A stretch of 64,000 nucleotides of DNA, taken from NCBI GenBank assembly GCA_019925105.1, contig JAHGAU010000033.1:310001-374000 (forward strand). Reading direction: 5' to 3'. Below, in pieces: positions 9,420 through 21,807 of this stretch. Each line of letters opens with the position of its first letter. Positions within the stretch are counted from its first letter, which is position 1. This stretch comes from Niebla homalea (taxonomy: Eukaryota > Ascomycota > Lecanoromycetes > Lecanorales > Ramalinaceae). A program made the translations under genes and the position numbers. The notes under the pieces were generated by a model. It did not search any database. It was not told the DNA's origin and saw only the letters and a program-made list of their open reading frames with translations.

Positions 9420-10320
9420 TATAAATACCGTAATAATAATAAGGCTAAAAACGTTTATTATACGTATTATATTATTAAACGGTTATACTCTTAATTATAT
9501 AAGGGATACTTTAAACCTATAGAAAACCCGTTAAAGTTTATTTATATAGACCTTTTAAAAATAATTAATCCTTAAAAATATAACGGAATAACGTATTATA
9601 TAATCTTCCGTAATAATAAGATTATAATATTAAAGGTTTATTTATTAATATATAAATCGGACGTAATTTAACGGTTTAAGGAATTTAAAATTAAGTATAA
9701 ACGACCCCCGGATTAAAAGATTAAATACCTTCAGGCCAATAACGGGGGTAAATATACGTTTAAGGCCTTCTTAAATTACTTAAAATAATATAAGATTATC
9801 TTTAAGGTAATAATATATAAAAGTTCTAAATAAAATCCAATTAATAAAAAAATAAACCGGGAGATTAATAAAAAACGGGTAATAAAAGGTATATTTAAAA
9901 GTTTTTAACCGGAGTTAATTTAAATAATAAACTATATAATTATATAGATATTATATATACGGCTTAAAGGGGTAATATTATATTAAGCTTAATATAATAA
10001 GAAACCGGATATATCTTATATATGGACCTTAAGGTCAATCATATACGTAAGAATTATAGGTTACCGGGTTAAGCTTAATAATAAGTTAAAATTATATATC
10101 CTAATAAGTTTTAATAAAGGAATTAATAAATACTTTAAAGTAATTAATTTATAAATAAAACGGTTTAACCTTATAATAAAGAATGTATATAACGTATATA
10201 TTAAAGAAAAACGGATAATACCGTTAAATAATTTAAATTATAAAGAGCTTATTAATTAAATCCAGGAACTTAAAAAAGTAAAAAAGCCTTAATAAGATCT
10301 TAATTTAAGGGAGAAGTTCG
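9420..10320 (+). pseudogene. Copia-A1 integrase relic
   Basis: The plus frame reads GYFKPIENPLKFIYIDLL, where the first catalytic Asp survives, then ITYYIIFRNNKIIILKVYLL. Next comes LQANNGGKYTFKAFLNYLK, where the second catalytic Asp of the DNGGEY block is now Asn, then NPIN-KKINREIN where the third acidic residue (NGxxER) is lost. This is the rve integrase core of Copia polyproteins, placed before RT as in that superfamily. Stops are few for about 250 codons, so the domain is easily followed. In A2 the same region was hit by LINE2 just before the first Asp. Confidence 0.85.
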
Positions 10321-10929
10321 GGAATTACGGTTTAATTAAAATAAATTTTATTAATATAAACTTTATTTTTACTAAATAACCTATATGTCCGGTTATAGTT
10401 TTTATTTAATAAATAACTTTACTAAACCCCTTAAGTTTAACGGCTAAAAACTTAAAGATTAATTATAATTAAGGATAAAAACAATAAATTAAAAACCTAA
10501 TTAAGAATAACCTTAACCTTATATTTCCGGAGAAATTATATAATATATTATTAAATCCACTTTTTTTTTCGGCTTTATTAATTTATAATAAGGATAAACC
10601 GTTATACCCTTTAATTTTAATATTTTTTAAAACGATCCCGGAATTTATTAAGCTTAAAATTTATAAAGAAATTATAATAAATAAATATACCCGGATAAAT
10701 TAAGAATTAACGGAAGGTAATAAATATAATTCCCTTAAAGAAAACGATATTTAAGTCTTAATTACGCGGAATTAAATCCCCGTTAACGTAACGATACTAT
10801 AAAGACGGTGGGTTTATACCCTTAAACGTAGAGTTAATAGCAATATAATTCGTTATAAAGCCCGGTAAGTAATACGTAATTTTAAATAATATAAAGGTAT
10901 TAACTATAATAAGATATTTACCTTAATAA

Positions 10930-12200
10930 TAAAACTTATAAGTTATAAAATTCTTTTTATTTTTATAGCGGTTAATAATTAAAATTTAAAATAAATAAAC
11001 GTTAAAATAACGTTTTTTACGGTTTTATTAAGGAAAAATATATATAAAATAATTAAAAGGATAAGAAAAAACCGGTAAGGATAATAAAAAGCTTTATTAT
11101 AAATTTAAGAAAAGCCTATATAGATTAAAGTAATTATTACGGTTATAATATAATCATTTTTAGGAGTTTATAACTATATAAAGTTTTAAATTTATTTATA
11201 TAGATTATTACGTATTCTTTTACCTTAAAACCAGTATAATTATAACCGTATATATAAATAACGTTTTAATAATTAATCCGTTTAAATAAAGGATTTAAGA
11301 CTTAAAAATTATATTTAATTAAGAATTCTATATATTTAATTTAAGTTTAATAAGTTATTACCTAAGTGTTACTATTATACGGAACCAATAAAACCGAACG
11401 ATTTATCTTAATTAAAAAGTTTATATTAAGAAAATAACACGAGATTACAATTAATAAAAAGCTTACCCGACGTATATATTTATATAAATCGATTTTAGGC
11501 CGGAATCGTTATTTAAGGGTTATTAAGTAAAGCCAGAGTTTAAAAAACAATATTAATTAACTATAGGTTTATTAATATATATTATATTTAATAGTTAATA
11601 TTCCGTAAATCCGTTTTATTAATACTGGCTATATATAAGGTAAATTATACGTTATTTATAGACTATTATATATTTTTAGTTAATATATAAGGGCAAGCTT
11701 AAGGCTCTTGATAAATATATTAACTCCGATTTTACGGCCGATTTTACGGCCGATTTTACCCGTAGGTTAACTTTAAACTATCTTTTTAATATAAAGAATA
11801 TACCGATTTATTAATCTTTAAAAAAGTAACCGATTATAGTATTATTTATTTATAAAGCTAAATATATAAGATAAACGTAAATTATTAAGGAAACTATTTA
11901 ATTAAAGGATTTATTAAAATAAATATAACCCGATAAATCTGGATATATATTTATTATTACGATCTATAATAATAATTAAAAGGTTATTATATTAATTAAA
12001 AACCCGGTATATTACGTAAGGATAAAGTATATAAGCATCCAATTATATTAATTACGGGAATAACTTAAGGTTAATACCGTTAATCTTAAGTATATTTATA
12101 TTACGGAATAGGTAGTTAACGGGTTAATAAAGGCCTTATTTATTAAGACCTTTATATAGTTTAGACGGGCGTTAAGCCTTAAGGAGCCATTATATTAACA
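10930..12200 (+). pseudogene. Copia-A1 RT and RNase H relic
   Basis: The RT catalytic box reads YINN at 11251-11262 (YVDD in active elements) within VYINNVLIINP, preceded by a degraded LKKALYGLKQ-type region at about 11060-11130. RNase H follows from about 11560 to 12180, recognisable by position and by homology with A2 35700-37000. Many TAA stops break both. A purine-rich tract leads into the 3' LTR. Confidence 0.8.
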
Positions 12201-12407
12201 ATTTAAGGACCGTATGTTTACCGACGGTGGACCTGATAATAACCCGGTAATAAGTAATGGGTAAGTGGTAGCTATATAGGGGAGCTAGCTACTTAATAAC
12301 CAGGGGAGTTACTTAATAAACACGGTAATTAGACTCTTATATAAAAGGATATAACATTAAGGTTATAAAGGAGCTATTTAGTAAATAAGATTTACGGGCT
12401 ATATACG

Positions 12408-12422
12408 AAGTTTAAAGGGGAG
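12408..12422 (+). promoter_or_regulatory. Polypurine tract, Copia-A1
   Basis: AAGTTTAAAGGGGAG lies immediately upstream of the 3' LTR, the expected plus-strand DNA primer. The identical 15-mer stands before the A2 3' LTR (37165-37179). Confidence 0.85.
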
Positions 12423-12584
12423 TATTAAATATATAGGATCGCCACTTAAGAGATTACGTAACGCGGATCAGATTAGATAAGGCGGACGTACTAAACCCAA
12501 GTGGGATAGCGGCATATGGCCTTGCATATAGTCTCACTTTGTACATAGTAATAATCAAGTAACTTACACCTCTCAACTTCAACA
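12423..12584 (+). repeat. Copia-A1 3' LTR
   Basis: This 162-bp LTR starts tattaaata and ends cttcaaca. The left third is mutated, but from about 12490 CA and TG steps are common, continuing into the little-mutated Copia-B tail to its right. Confidence 0.95.
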
Positions 12585-12733
12585 TAAAGTTTTAAGATAA
12601 ATAAACCCCTTATTATTCAAGTTAGGATGGATATACCCGTTACTGCGGTAATACGGTCCAATAAGAGCTCTTACTCCTTGCTTAGTGGATAATATGGTAT
12701 TATAATATTATAAAGGTATTAATCGAGTGGGAG
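12585..12733 (+). pseudogene. Copia-B (copy B2) 3' UTR, right part
   Basis: This is the continuation of 6255-6569 after A1 is removed. It matches 4870-5037 of copy B1 closely, including ttattattcaagttaggatgg and the final gagtgggag purine tract. It starts with taaag, the right target duplication of A1. CA and TG steps are well kept. Confidence 0.85.
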
Positions 12734-12875
12734 TATTAATAGTACAGAAGGTAAAGACCTCGGTCATTACCAAAAAAAGGCTAACCTACTTCCTGGACTT
12801 CTTATAGATAGATTTCGCTCAGCACCTTACATAGTACTTACTCAACTAAGCAAGTTACACCCTACCATTTCAACA
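12734..12875 (+). repeat. Copia-B 3' LTR (copy B2)
   Basis: Third copy of LTR-B, about 142 bp owing to small indels, ending ccatttcaaca. It is only lightly mutated. It ends against a reverse-orientation piece of LTR-C, so B2 appears to have landed inside that LTR. Confidence 0.9.
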
Positions 12876-12962
12876 ATATCCAAGCTATCCCAATCGGGTT
12901 TAGCTTCAGATTATATTTAATCTACCCGAGTGCCGGGTAACTGATGTGAATACTTTGAACAT
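12876..12962 (-). repeat. Partial LTR-C (minus)
   Basis: The reverse complement begins TGTTCAAAGTATTC and matches the first ~85 bp of LTR-C at 6103-6190, in a far less mutated form. It is cut at 12876 by the Copia-B2 LTR. Eight bases (12963-12970) separate it from Copia-A2; the last five, tatcc, are the A2 target duplication. Confidence 0.75.
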
Positions 12963-12970
12963 GTATATCC

Positions 12971-13132
12971 TATTGAATATGCAGGATCGCCACTTGGGAG
13001 ATTACGTGATACGGATCAGATTAAATAAGGCGGACGTACTAGACCTAAGTAGGATAACGGTATATAACCTTATATATAATCTTACTTTATATATAGTAAT
13101 AATTAAACAACTTATACCTCTTAACTTTAATA
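12971..13132 (+). repeat. Copia-A2 5' LTR
   Basis: This 162-bp LTR starts tattgaatatgcagg and ends tttaata. Its left half is lightly mutated and its right half heavily, the same polarity as in A1. A short open frame across it is chance. Confidence 0.95.
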
Positions 13133-13146
13133 GGTTATAAGCCCGG
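13133..13146 (+). promoter_or_regulatory. Primer binding site, Copia-A2
   Basis: GGTTATAAGCCCGG directly follows the LTR. See the A1 and D sites: the 14-mer is shared between otherwise different families. Confidence 0.8.
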
Positions 13147-14028
13147 ACTATACGTTTAAGTACTTAAATAACGTCTTCTTAATATTTAATTTAACTTATA
13201 AATGGTAATAAACTTATAGTATAAAATATACCCGTAAACGATACTTATACGTAGATTATATTATTAAAAATTAATTTAATTAAACGTATAATGTTATAGT
13301 TATAAATAGAGAAGCCTATTTAATTACTTATATTTTTAAATTAAAAAAAGAGAACGTTTTATTAATAAGAATATATAGACTATTATTTCCTAGCCCTATT
13401 AAGGGCCGTAAACGCCTATATACCGGAAAGTTAAGCTGGCGTTAAGTTAATAAAGCCGAAACGTAAAACCCTTAAGATTAACCTATATATATAGAGCCTT
13501 AACCGGGATTTAAGTAAGAAATTTAAAACGTTAAATAAATATTAAATATATTATAAAACTTTATTGAATTTAAAGCTTTAAAGACCGTATTAAAATTGAA
13601 TTTTTTTAAAATTAATTAAAAATAGATTACTCGGATTTAAATATATTATAATTTAAAATCACTTATTTTAACCTGATTTCAGAAAATAAATACGGGACGG
13701 AATAAATAATTAACAATTAGACCTCTTAAAATAAGGATTAATCCTTAAAAAAAAGGGATTAAGAATTAATTATTGAATTCTTTAATAAATAACTAAACTT
13801 AAAATAAGTTTATTTACTATGGATTATAAAGATTAAAGTTTTTAAGTTAAAATAAAATAATTAAAATAAACTTAAATACTTTAATTATAAAGATTAAAAG
13901 CCCTTAAGTAAAAAAGGGTAATAATCTTAAGGGTATATATATAGCGTTGTAATACGTTATAAATTTCCGTTTTAAACTTAATTGGAATAAAGAATACTTT
14001 AATTAATAAGGTTTTATATTACTTATTA
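13147..14028 (+). pseudogene. Copia-A2 gag, first segment
   Basis: Collinear with A1 6746-7630. Frames are full of stops. It ends with atattacttatta (14016-14028), the left target duplication of LINE1. Confidence 0.8.
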
Positions 14029-14054
14029 ATAATATAATAAAATTAGAAATGGAA

Positions 14055-15700
14055 ATGGCGACGAACAAAGGGACCTTAAAGGTCCAAAACGATGCGTACA
14101 CGTATAGCTCTAGTGACAGTGAGAGAAGTATATTAAGTGCGATAAGTAGAAATGGCGTAATAGTTAAGAATAAGGTAATAAACGGGTAAGTAACCTATAT
14201 TAATAGAAACGGCGATAACGTATATTAATAATATAATAATAATAAGCCGGATAACGCTTAAAATAAATAAAGGAATTAAGGTTAATAAAATACGTATATC
14301 GAGGTATATAAAACGCGTAATAATAATGCGGAAATAATAGGTAAATAAGGGGGTAAAAAGGCCGGTATAATATTAACGGCAAAAAATATAAACGGAGGGA
14401 AGGGGCAGGAAGACCGCGGTAAGAGTATTATTAAAGGTATATAAAGGGGAAATAAGGTTAATAAAGAGGATGGAACCTTAAGGGACCAAAGGTAAAAAGC
14501 GGAAACGGTACGTCGCCCGGTAAATAAGGGTGAAAGGGCGGTAAAGGAAACGGTAAAAACCTTAAAAGGACTCCTTACGGTAAAGTGGAAGGATATTATA
14601 TTAAAGATTTAATTAATACTATAGATTAAGTTAAAAAGTATAAGGGACTTTTATATAAAAATAAAGGTAAAATTAAAGGAAACAGAACGGTTATAAGGCT
14701 TTTTAAAGGCGGTAATAAGGGTATTAATAAAAGGTAAAAACGGCGGTTTAAGGTTAAGTATATAAAATAAAAGTATAAAGGTAACGGCCCCCCAGATAAA
14801 AAAAAGTTAGGCGACGAAGGTAATAAAAAGGATACCCACGGTAAAGAATAAGGGGATAACGGAGGAGAAGGCGGCCGTATTAAAAAAGGTGAAAATAATA
14901 ACGGTCCGCCTATTTAATAACGAAGAGAGGAATATAATAGTAAAAATAAATCCGTTATAATTAATAAAAGCTTTTAAAATAATAACAGAATTATTAATAA
15001 AATAAATTATTATAATATATAAACTATAAAATAAGGATATCTTCCTTAATATAACGTCTTTAAAAGTAAAAGAAAGCTTAAAAAAAATTTAAGGTTTAAA
15101 TTAATAAAAAAGAATATAAGTTAATTAAGGTTTTAAGGTAATCATTTACCGTTATAGTGGATAAGAAATATTTATTACGTTTTAAGGAAATTAAAAAAAA
15201 AATTACGTTAAGGAATATAGAAAAGGAGAATACGGTTCTTTACCTAAAGCTTAAGATCGTTAACTATAGGCTTCCGTTAATAATAAGGAGACTTAATTCT
15301 TTAAGACGTATAAAGAGGTACTTTATTATTATATTAACCGTAATATTAATAAAAATATATAACGATATTTTAAATAAAGGGATTATTAAAAAGGGATCTC
15401 TTAAGATAATTTAACTATAGGATAAAGCAATTAATATTTATTAATATTTTAAGTATTAAAGTTATAAATATATTATTATAAAATATTTTAATATTATAAA
15501 ATATACGGTTTACGTTAAAAGCTATAATACTTATAAGTATATAAAATTAATAATTAAGGGACTTATAAAGGGTATACTTAAATATACCGCGTATAATAAG
15601 GAGGGATATTTAATATAGGATTTTAAGTATATAATAAGAATTAAGGAAATTAAATATAAAGAAACTTAAATAGCCGTGAAAATCTAACGGTATAATATAT
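14055..15700 (+). pseudogene. LINE1 ORF1 (gag-like) relic
   Basis: ORF1 encodes the RNA-binding chaperone-like protein of LINEs. The longest surviving open stretch is 15157-15414 (85 codons, starting MDKKYLLRFKEIKKK, with RLPLIIRRLNSLRRIKRYF). Just downstream, at 15460-15660, the spacing of zinc knuckles can be seen with Cys changed to Tyr (KSYNTYKY, YTAYNKEGYLI, DFKYIIRIKEI). The start may be the ATG at 14056 in atggcg, as all four full-length copies begin there. Stops are mostly TAA or TAG. Confidence 0.75.
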
Positions 15701-15959
15701 ATAAAATTAATTTATTAAGTTAATTAAAAGCAGCTTTAAATCGTGAGCTTAATTAATTAAATAATAAAAAATAAATAACGGTAAAAAAAAGAAAGCTCTT
15801 CGTAATCTTAACCTTAAAAGCCGACCGTCTTATATCTTTAATAATAACCGGGAAAATATTAAATTAGAAAACGCTTAACTTTAATAAGAAATCCGTAATT
15901 TAAATAAGTATAAAAAAGGAAACCCTTATAAAGGTTAATATATAATATATTAACGTTTT

Positions 15960-18900
15960 TAAGAATAATATAGTATAACGTTTATAACGAAAGAATTAAA
16001 GTTATAATATTAATATTTAAATCTAAAGAAGTTAAGAACGTTAACGTTATAATAATATAGGAATTACCGTATAGCCTATATATATATTTATTTATTAACC
16101 TAAAAAAGGGGTTTTATTTAGCCTTTAAAGGGGATAAAATAACCAGAATATACTTCTTTATAAATAAGCGGCTTAACGTAAACAATTAAGATATTACTTA
16201 TTATAATAGAAACCTTTATATACTTTATATTATAAAGAAAAAGGACTTAAAAGGCGACCTTAATATTTATAACGTATATAACCCGCTGTTAATTAATAAG
16301 GAAAAACCTTTTATAATATTATTACTTAAAGAGGTCTTAATTACTTTAAGAAAGTATATATTGCTTAAAGATTTTAACCTATATTATTATATATAGAATA
16401 AGGAAGGGTATACGATAAACTACGTTAAATTAAATAACCTATTAATAATTACCGTTTAAGTTAATTTTTTATTATTAATATTATAAAAAACTATTATATA
16501 AAAGAGTTATAAGTTTAAAATAATAATTAATTTAACCTTTAATACGGAAGGGGTTACCGGCATAATTATAATATATAAACCACGAAAGGACTTAAAATAT
16601 AACTTAAATTATATACCGATATAAATAACTTTAAATTAAACCGTTAATACGATTATATTACCACTGGTAAGGAGGGGGTAAAAAACAGTTAAGGAAGTAA
16701 AGGTTTATATAAAAGCGGAAAAAATAATAATATAGTTCGTAGACCTCCCTTAATTAAATAATAAAGGTTGGATTAATTTCTTTATAAAGTAAGTAATAAA
16801 AATATTAAATAAAGTAATTAATAAAATTATCTTAATAATAAAATTTTCTTAAAGAGTTAAAACTTATTAAAACGAAGGATATATAACCGTAATTATAAAG
16901 GCGAAAAGGTTAATTAAATAAACTTTTAAGTATAGGAATTAAAAGATATTTAATTAATTAAAAATTATTTAACAAAAAAAGAAAAAGATTATTAAGAAGG
17001 TTAAGTAAATATACTTTTAATTTATAATATATAACTTAATAATTTTACTTTATAGTATTTAAAAGTTAATAAAGTATAATAAAAAATAAAATAAAAAATA
17101 AAAAATAAAATAAAAAATAAAATAAAAAATAAAATAAAAAATTAAAATTTATTCTTAAATTCCTATCTTTTAAGAAATCCGATAATATATTAATTAATAC
17201 CTTTAACGGTAAAATCGAGGCCCTTAAAAAAATATTTTTCCCCCCTCCGTTAAAAGTTAACTTAAACGATATCGACGTTATTACGTACTTTAACCCCGTA
17301 TTAATAAATAAAATAATAATATAAAATATAATAATTAAGGTAATTAATAAATTAAAGAAGAATAAAGCCCCGGGATTAAATAGGATTCTTAATAGATTCT
17401 TAATAATAATAATTTTACCGTTTAAAAAGGTTTTTATTTATTTCTTTTAAGTATATTTTAACGTTAATTATTATTTACGTAAGTTTAAAGAGGTAAAGAT
17501 AATTATCTTTAAGAAGTTTATTAAGCTAAATTACTTTAAAATAAAGTCTTATAAACCTATTATATTCTTATATACGTTAAGGAAAACCTTAAAAACGGTA
17601 ATAACGAGGATCCTTAATAACTATATAGAGAATTATGGACTTTTCCCCGATTAATAAATAAAAATAAAAAGAAATTAATTAATAAAAATAGCTTTTAAAA
17701 AACTAATTAACGGTATATATATAATATAAAATTACGGGAAGAAATATATTATAAATCTTTTTTTCTTTCAATATTATAAGTACTTTTAATAAAATAAATT
17801 ATTAAAGATTATTATATAACTTAAGGAAAAAAAGGATATTATCTTTCTTAATTAAGTGGATAAAAAGTTTTTTAAGTAATTAAGTTATATCGATTAACCT
17901 AGGATAAAAAATAAGCTTAATAAAACCTATTATAACGGGGATTTTTTAAGGATTGCTTATTTCTTTTATATTATTTTTATTTTTCAATAATTTATTGATT
18001 AAAAAGCTTATTAAATTAAGATAAAAGGTTTAAGTTAAAGGTTTTATTAATAATATTTACCTTTTAACCTATAATACCTTTATATATATAAATTATTTAG
18101 AATTAAAATAGGCTTATAAAGTTTATTTTTAATAAATAAAAACTTATAAAACTTAATTTACGTTATATAAATATAAACTTATTTATATAATTAAGAATTT
18201 AAAACTATATAATATAATAACTATAATAAACTTAAATAAAATTACGGTAAAGCCGGATATTAGTATTAAAGTCCTTAATTTTCAAGTAAATAAAAAGTTT
18301 AATTAAAAGGACTATATAAGAAAAGTCCAAAAAAAGATAACTTTATAAGAAAAAGGCCTTACTTATTTCGCTATATTAATATAAAAAGTTACGTTATAAA
18401 AGGCCCGGATTATTTATTAAACTATAATAAAGTTAACTATAATATATATTACGGTTATTTAATATATACTTAAAAGTACTTTAAAATATAAGAAAGAGCT
18501 TATCTAAATATTATAGAAAGTCCAGAATTAATATTTAAGAATAATTAACGGTACTTATAAAGTAACCTTTATCTTAATATTAAAGTTTAAAATTTTTATA
18601 CCATTAATTAAAATCTTATTAAATTAAATAATTACTTAAGTAAAATTAAAAAAATATATATACTTAATTACGATAATAAGAAACGGGCGGATCCGCTAAA
18701 ATCTTAATAAGCTTAAAATTAAAAGAAATAAATTAAAAATATTTATTTCTTTTTTTATTAAGATAAAATAAAAATAAGTTAAGAAGGAAATTAACCTTAT
18801 TAATATCTTAGAAATTAGCTTAAACGGGTACAAATTCTTATTAAGTATAAGAAAAATTGAAATTAAAAGGATTTAAAGAGTAAAAATTATAATAATTATT

Positions 18901-19840
18901 TTATAAATTATAATAAAATAGATTAAGCGTTAATAAAAATATAAGGATTTTATACTTTAAGGTTATTATTACTTAATTCTTAATAATAAAAAGATTATTA
19001 ATAAGTATTTCCGCCGTTATAATATTATAAAGAAGGGTAATAACGTATTAACGATTTAACTCCGGACGGGTAAAAACGGTTTAACTTATTTTTTATTTAT
19101 TATATATACCAGGGGTTGGATAAACGTTAAATATAAATACGGATAAAAGAAGTAAAACGTTATATACGTCCTTATTTCTTATTCTTTATTTACGGAGGTT
19201 AAATTAAAACTTATCGTAAAAGTTAATACTTATAATTACCGTTAAATATTATTTATAAAGCGAAATATCCGGGTAACCGTTAAGTTTATAATATTTATTA
19301 GATTATTATTATAATTTAACTTCGTTATAAAGATAAGTAAAGTTATTAAAAACCTTACGGAAAAGGTTTATTACCGGTTAAAAAAGAAAAAAAGGAACGG
19401 AAACCGGTTACGTTAATTATATAAACCGGAAAGCATCTTTTATAGCCGTAAAAATATAATAATAAACGTTTATTAAAAGTTTTTAAAAAGTTTATAATAA
19501 TAATAATATAAAAAAAATATATATTAAGTATATAAGTATTATAAGGATATTTAAAGGTATTATATAAGATTAAGGTAATATAAATATATAAAGGTATAAA
19601 AGAGCAATAAGCTTAAAAATAGCCCTTATAAGGATACGGTTATAATATTACGGATTTTCTTAAGGGAGTTAAAATATAAGAAGTATATAAATAGATTATT
19701 ATTTTCTGGACGGCCATTAATATCCTTTATTTTAGGGGATAGAGGGTGGAGGTTTGGTAAACGCCGGTTTTTGCCTTAACGTTATAAGTATCAGGTTTTT
19801 ACGGTTATTAATAAGGTTAAAAGGCCGCGTATTAAGGAAC
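15960..19840 (+). pseudogene. LINE1 ORF2 (endonuclease-RT) relic
   Basis: In order, the endonuclease lies at about 16030-16680 (VIIIQELPYSLYIYLF, NVYNPLL, LLKDFNLYYY, the last being the GDFNxHH block). RT lies at about 17330-18100 (NKLKKNKAPGLNRILNRF, KIIIFKKFIKLNYFKIKSY, PIIFLYTLRKTL), with the catalytic box FINN at 18043-18054 where FxDD is usual. A C-terminal Cys/His-type region follows at 19030-19220 (TGKNGLTYFL, KYKYG, NVIYVLISYSLFTEV, its Cys residues mostly Tyr or Ser). I cannot place an RNase H with confidence. Target-primed reverse transcription would have been its job; it is dead. Confidence 0.85.
17084..17145. repeat. AAAAT-type simple repeat in LINE1
   Basis: Tandem runs of aaaataaaat and aaaaaataaaat extend ORF2 here. 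The other LINE copies have only one or two such units (for example near 24840), so this is an expansion private to LINE1. Confidence 0.8.
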
Positions 19841-19872
19841 GCCGGAATTAGCTTAACTAGACCCGTAGTATA

Positions 19873-19893
19873 AATCAATCAATCAATCAATCA
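19873..19893 (+). repeat. LINE1 3' tail, (AATC)n
   Basis: About five AATC units end the element, directly before the right target duplication. The same tail is at 27588-27608, 55919-55936 and, reversed, at 37870-37890. It replaces a poly(A) tail, as in other repeat-tailed LINEs. Confidence 0.9.
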
Positions 19894-21807
19894 ATATTAC
19901 TTATTACCTTAAAGTATATAATAATCCCGTATAAAATATGGTATTTAAACCTTATTATTCGTTAGTATCGTTATATATAAAGTACCCTTTTTCGCTTTAT
20001 ATTTAAAAACTTAAAGAAGGAAAATCGTTTTAATTTAATTAATAAAAATTAAGTTAAAAATAGGGATTACTTATTATTATAAACGTTAAAATTATATGAT
20101 AACTTCGGTTTAAAAGCGTTTAAGGAACCTTTAATCGATTTATTAAATATTATTATTTTTAGGCTAAGTATAAACGTTAAAAATTAAATACCGTTATTTA
20201 ACGTAAGTTACCTTTTACTTTTAAATAATAAGTTTTTAATATATTAAACGTTATTAAATTTAGACTTAAATATTATTAATAATTATAATATAATTAATAT
20301 CTTATTAACATTGTTTTCCGTATATTTTATTAACGATAATAATTAAGAAAAACTTTATTATAAGGGGGTTTCCTTTAAGTTTAATCCCTTTATTAATAAA
20401 TTAATAATAATAAATATCGTAAAATCAATAAATAAAAAACTAAATAACGATTAATAACCTTTAAAAGTTAAAGGAGAAAAATACCCTTAAGGTATATATT
20501 ACCTTAAAGAACCGTTACGGTATTAATATTAAATATTTAATTAATATTATAGAAAGCCCGGATATAATTTAAGAACGACTTAAGGATTAATATAAGTTAT
20601 AAGGGTCCGGGCTATATATAAAGTTTATATAAGAGTTTATAAATTTATAAAAGACTTTAAATATAATAATTAATAAGTATAATAGTTACCATTAAAAAGT
20701 CTATATTGAGATTAAGGCGATTAATAATTCCTTAATTATCTTAGATTACTTCGTTATTTAAATATTCTTAAATAAATTAAAAGAGTTATGGTAAACGTAA
20801 TATTTAATACTTATTTAAACGGCAATATAATAAGGCCCGGGTACCCTTAAATTTCACGATATTATATAAAGGGCCCGTAATAAGGAAGCTCGGGCGGTTA
20901 TTTAATAATTAAACGTCTCGATATAAACTTATAAAGATATATTAAAGGGTTATAATAAAAAAAACCTTTAATAAAACCCGGGAAAAACCTATCTATTAAT
21001 ATTATATTTAGAAAAGGCGTAATAATAAGTATATTAACTATAAATATTAAGATTTTTACCCCGAAAAAAAGCCTATAAAGTTCCGTATTAAGAAGCTTAA
21101 GATTATTAAGGAAATTATTATATTTATTATAAATCTTTTAATAATAAACTCTTACTTATTAACGTATATATAATAATTAATAACGATAATATTAATTACC
21201 TTAATAAATCTATAGAAACTAATAATCCTCGATAATAACTATAATTCATATATTTTTTATAAGAAAAGATTTTTTTAAAGGGAATTAAGGTTTTATTAAT
21301 CCTCGTCTTTAAGGCCCGGGTTGATAAGAATAAATTATATAAAGGGTATAAATATTATCTATATAATATATAAAGTAAATAATAAGCCCGTTAAGGTAAA
21401 ATTTACGGATATAATATACTCCTTTGTAAATTTAATTAATCTTATATTTAAAACGTAACTTTTAAACTATAAAGCTTAACTTAATATAACGCGGACGGTC
21501 TGGACGGTAACGTATGGTTAAAAAAAGCTTATTTATAGTAAATAAAACGGCTTATTTATAGTTAATTTATATAAACTTACCCTTATTATAACGGCGTTTA
21601 ACGTACTTTCGGCTATATTTACTTAATATATATATATAAGTTACCTTAAAACTTAGAAATTATTCTAATTAACGGATATATTAATTAAGATAAATCTTAA
21701 ATATAAACGTTATAATAATAATAAAATTAAAAACGTTTATTATACGTATTATATTACCGGACGGTTATACTTTTAACTATATAAAAGATACTTTAAATTT
21801 ATAAAAA
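19894..21807 (+). pseudogene. Copia-A2 gag/protease to integrase, second segment
   Basis: Collinear with A1 about 7617-9515: end of gag, zinc knuckle and protease area, and the zinc-binding start of integrase. It ends aaatttataaaaa (21795-21807), the left target duplication of LINE2. Confidence 0.8.

Larger units (their letters stand above)
6570..12584 (+). mobile_element. Copia-A retrotransposon, copy A1 (complete)
   Basis: The element is 6015 bp long, with two 162-bp LTRs and a perfect 5-bp target duplication (taaag at 6565-6569 and 12585-12589). The internal order gag, zinc knuckle, integrase, RT, RNase H is that of Ty1/Copia. All frames are broken by RIP-type stops, so it cannot move on its own. 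It is inserted in the 3' end of Copia-B copy B2. A 12-bp tandem unit (cgattttacggc) at 11727-11760 is repeated once more here than in copy A2. Confidence 0.97.
14029..19893 (+). mobile_element. LINE1, full-length Tad-like LINE
   Basis: This is a 5.87-kb non-LTR retrotransposon between 13-bp duplications (atattacttatta at 14016-14028 and 19894-19906). The shared family 5' end atggcgacgaac starts at 14055; 26 extra bases precede it. It has ORF1 with zinc knuckles, ORF2 with endonuclease, RT and a C-terminal Cys/His motif, and an AATC-repeat tail at 19873-19893. This layout fits Tad-type LINEs of ascomycetes. Heavy RIP has broken both ORFs. Confidence 0.93.

Noticed and set aside
12946..13140. 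Open frame starting before and running through the Copia-A2 5' LTR
   Set aside because: It crosses the element boundary and target duplication at 12970; the same frame in the 3' LTR (37203-37400) differs. LTR sequence, not a gene.
14200..14382. Minus-strand frames in LINE ORF1 (also 22387-22575 and 50721-50933)
   Set aside because: They lie antisense to ORF1 at roughly corresponding places in three LINE copies and have no domain.
19873..19893. AATC runs as independent microsatellites or CRISPR-like repeats
   Set aside because: Each run sits exactly at a LINE 3' end beside a target duplication, and no spacers exist.
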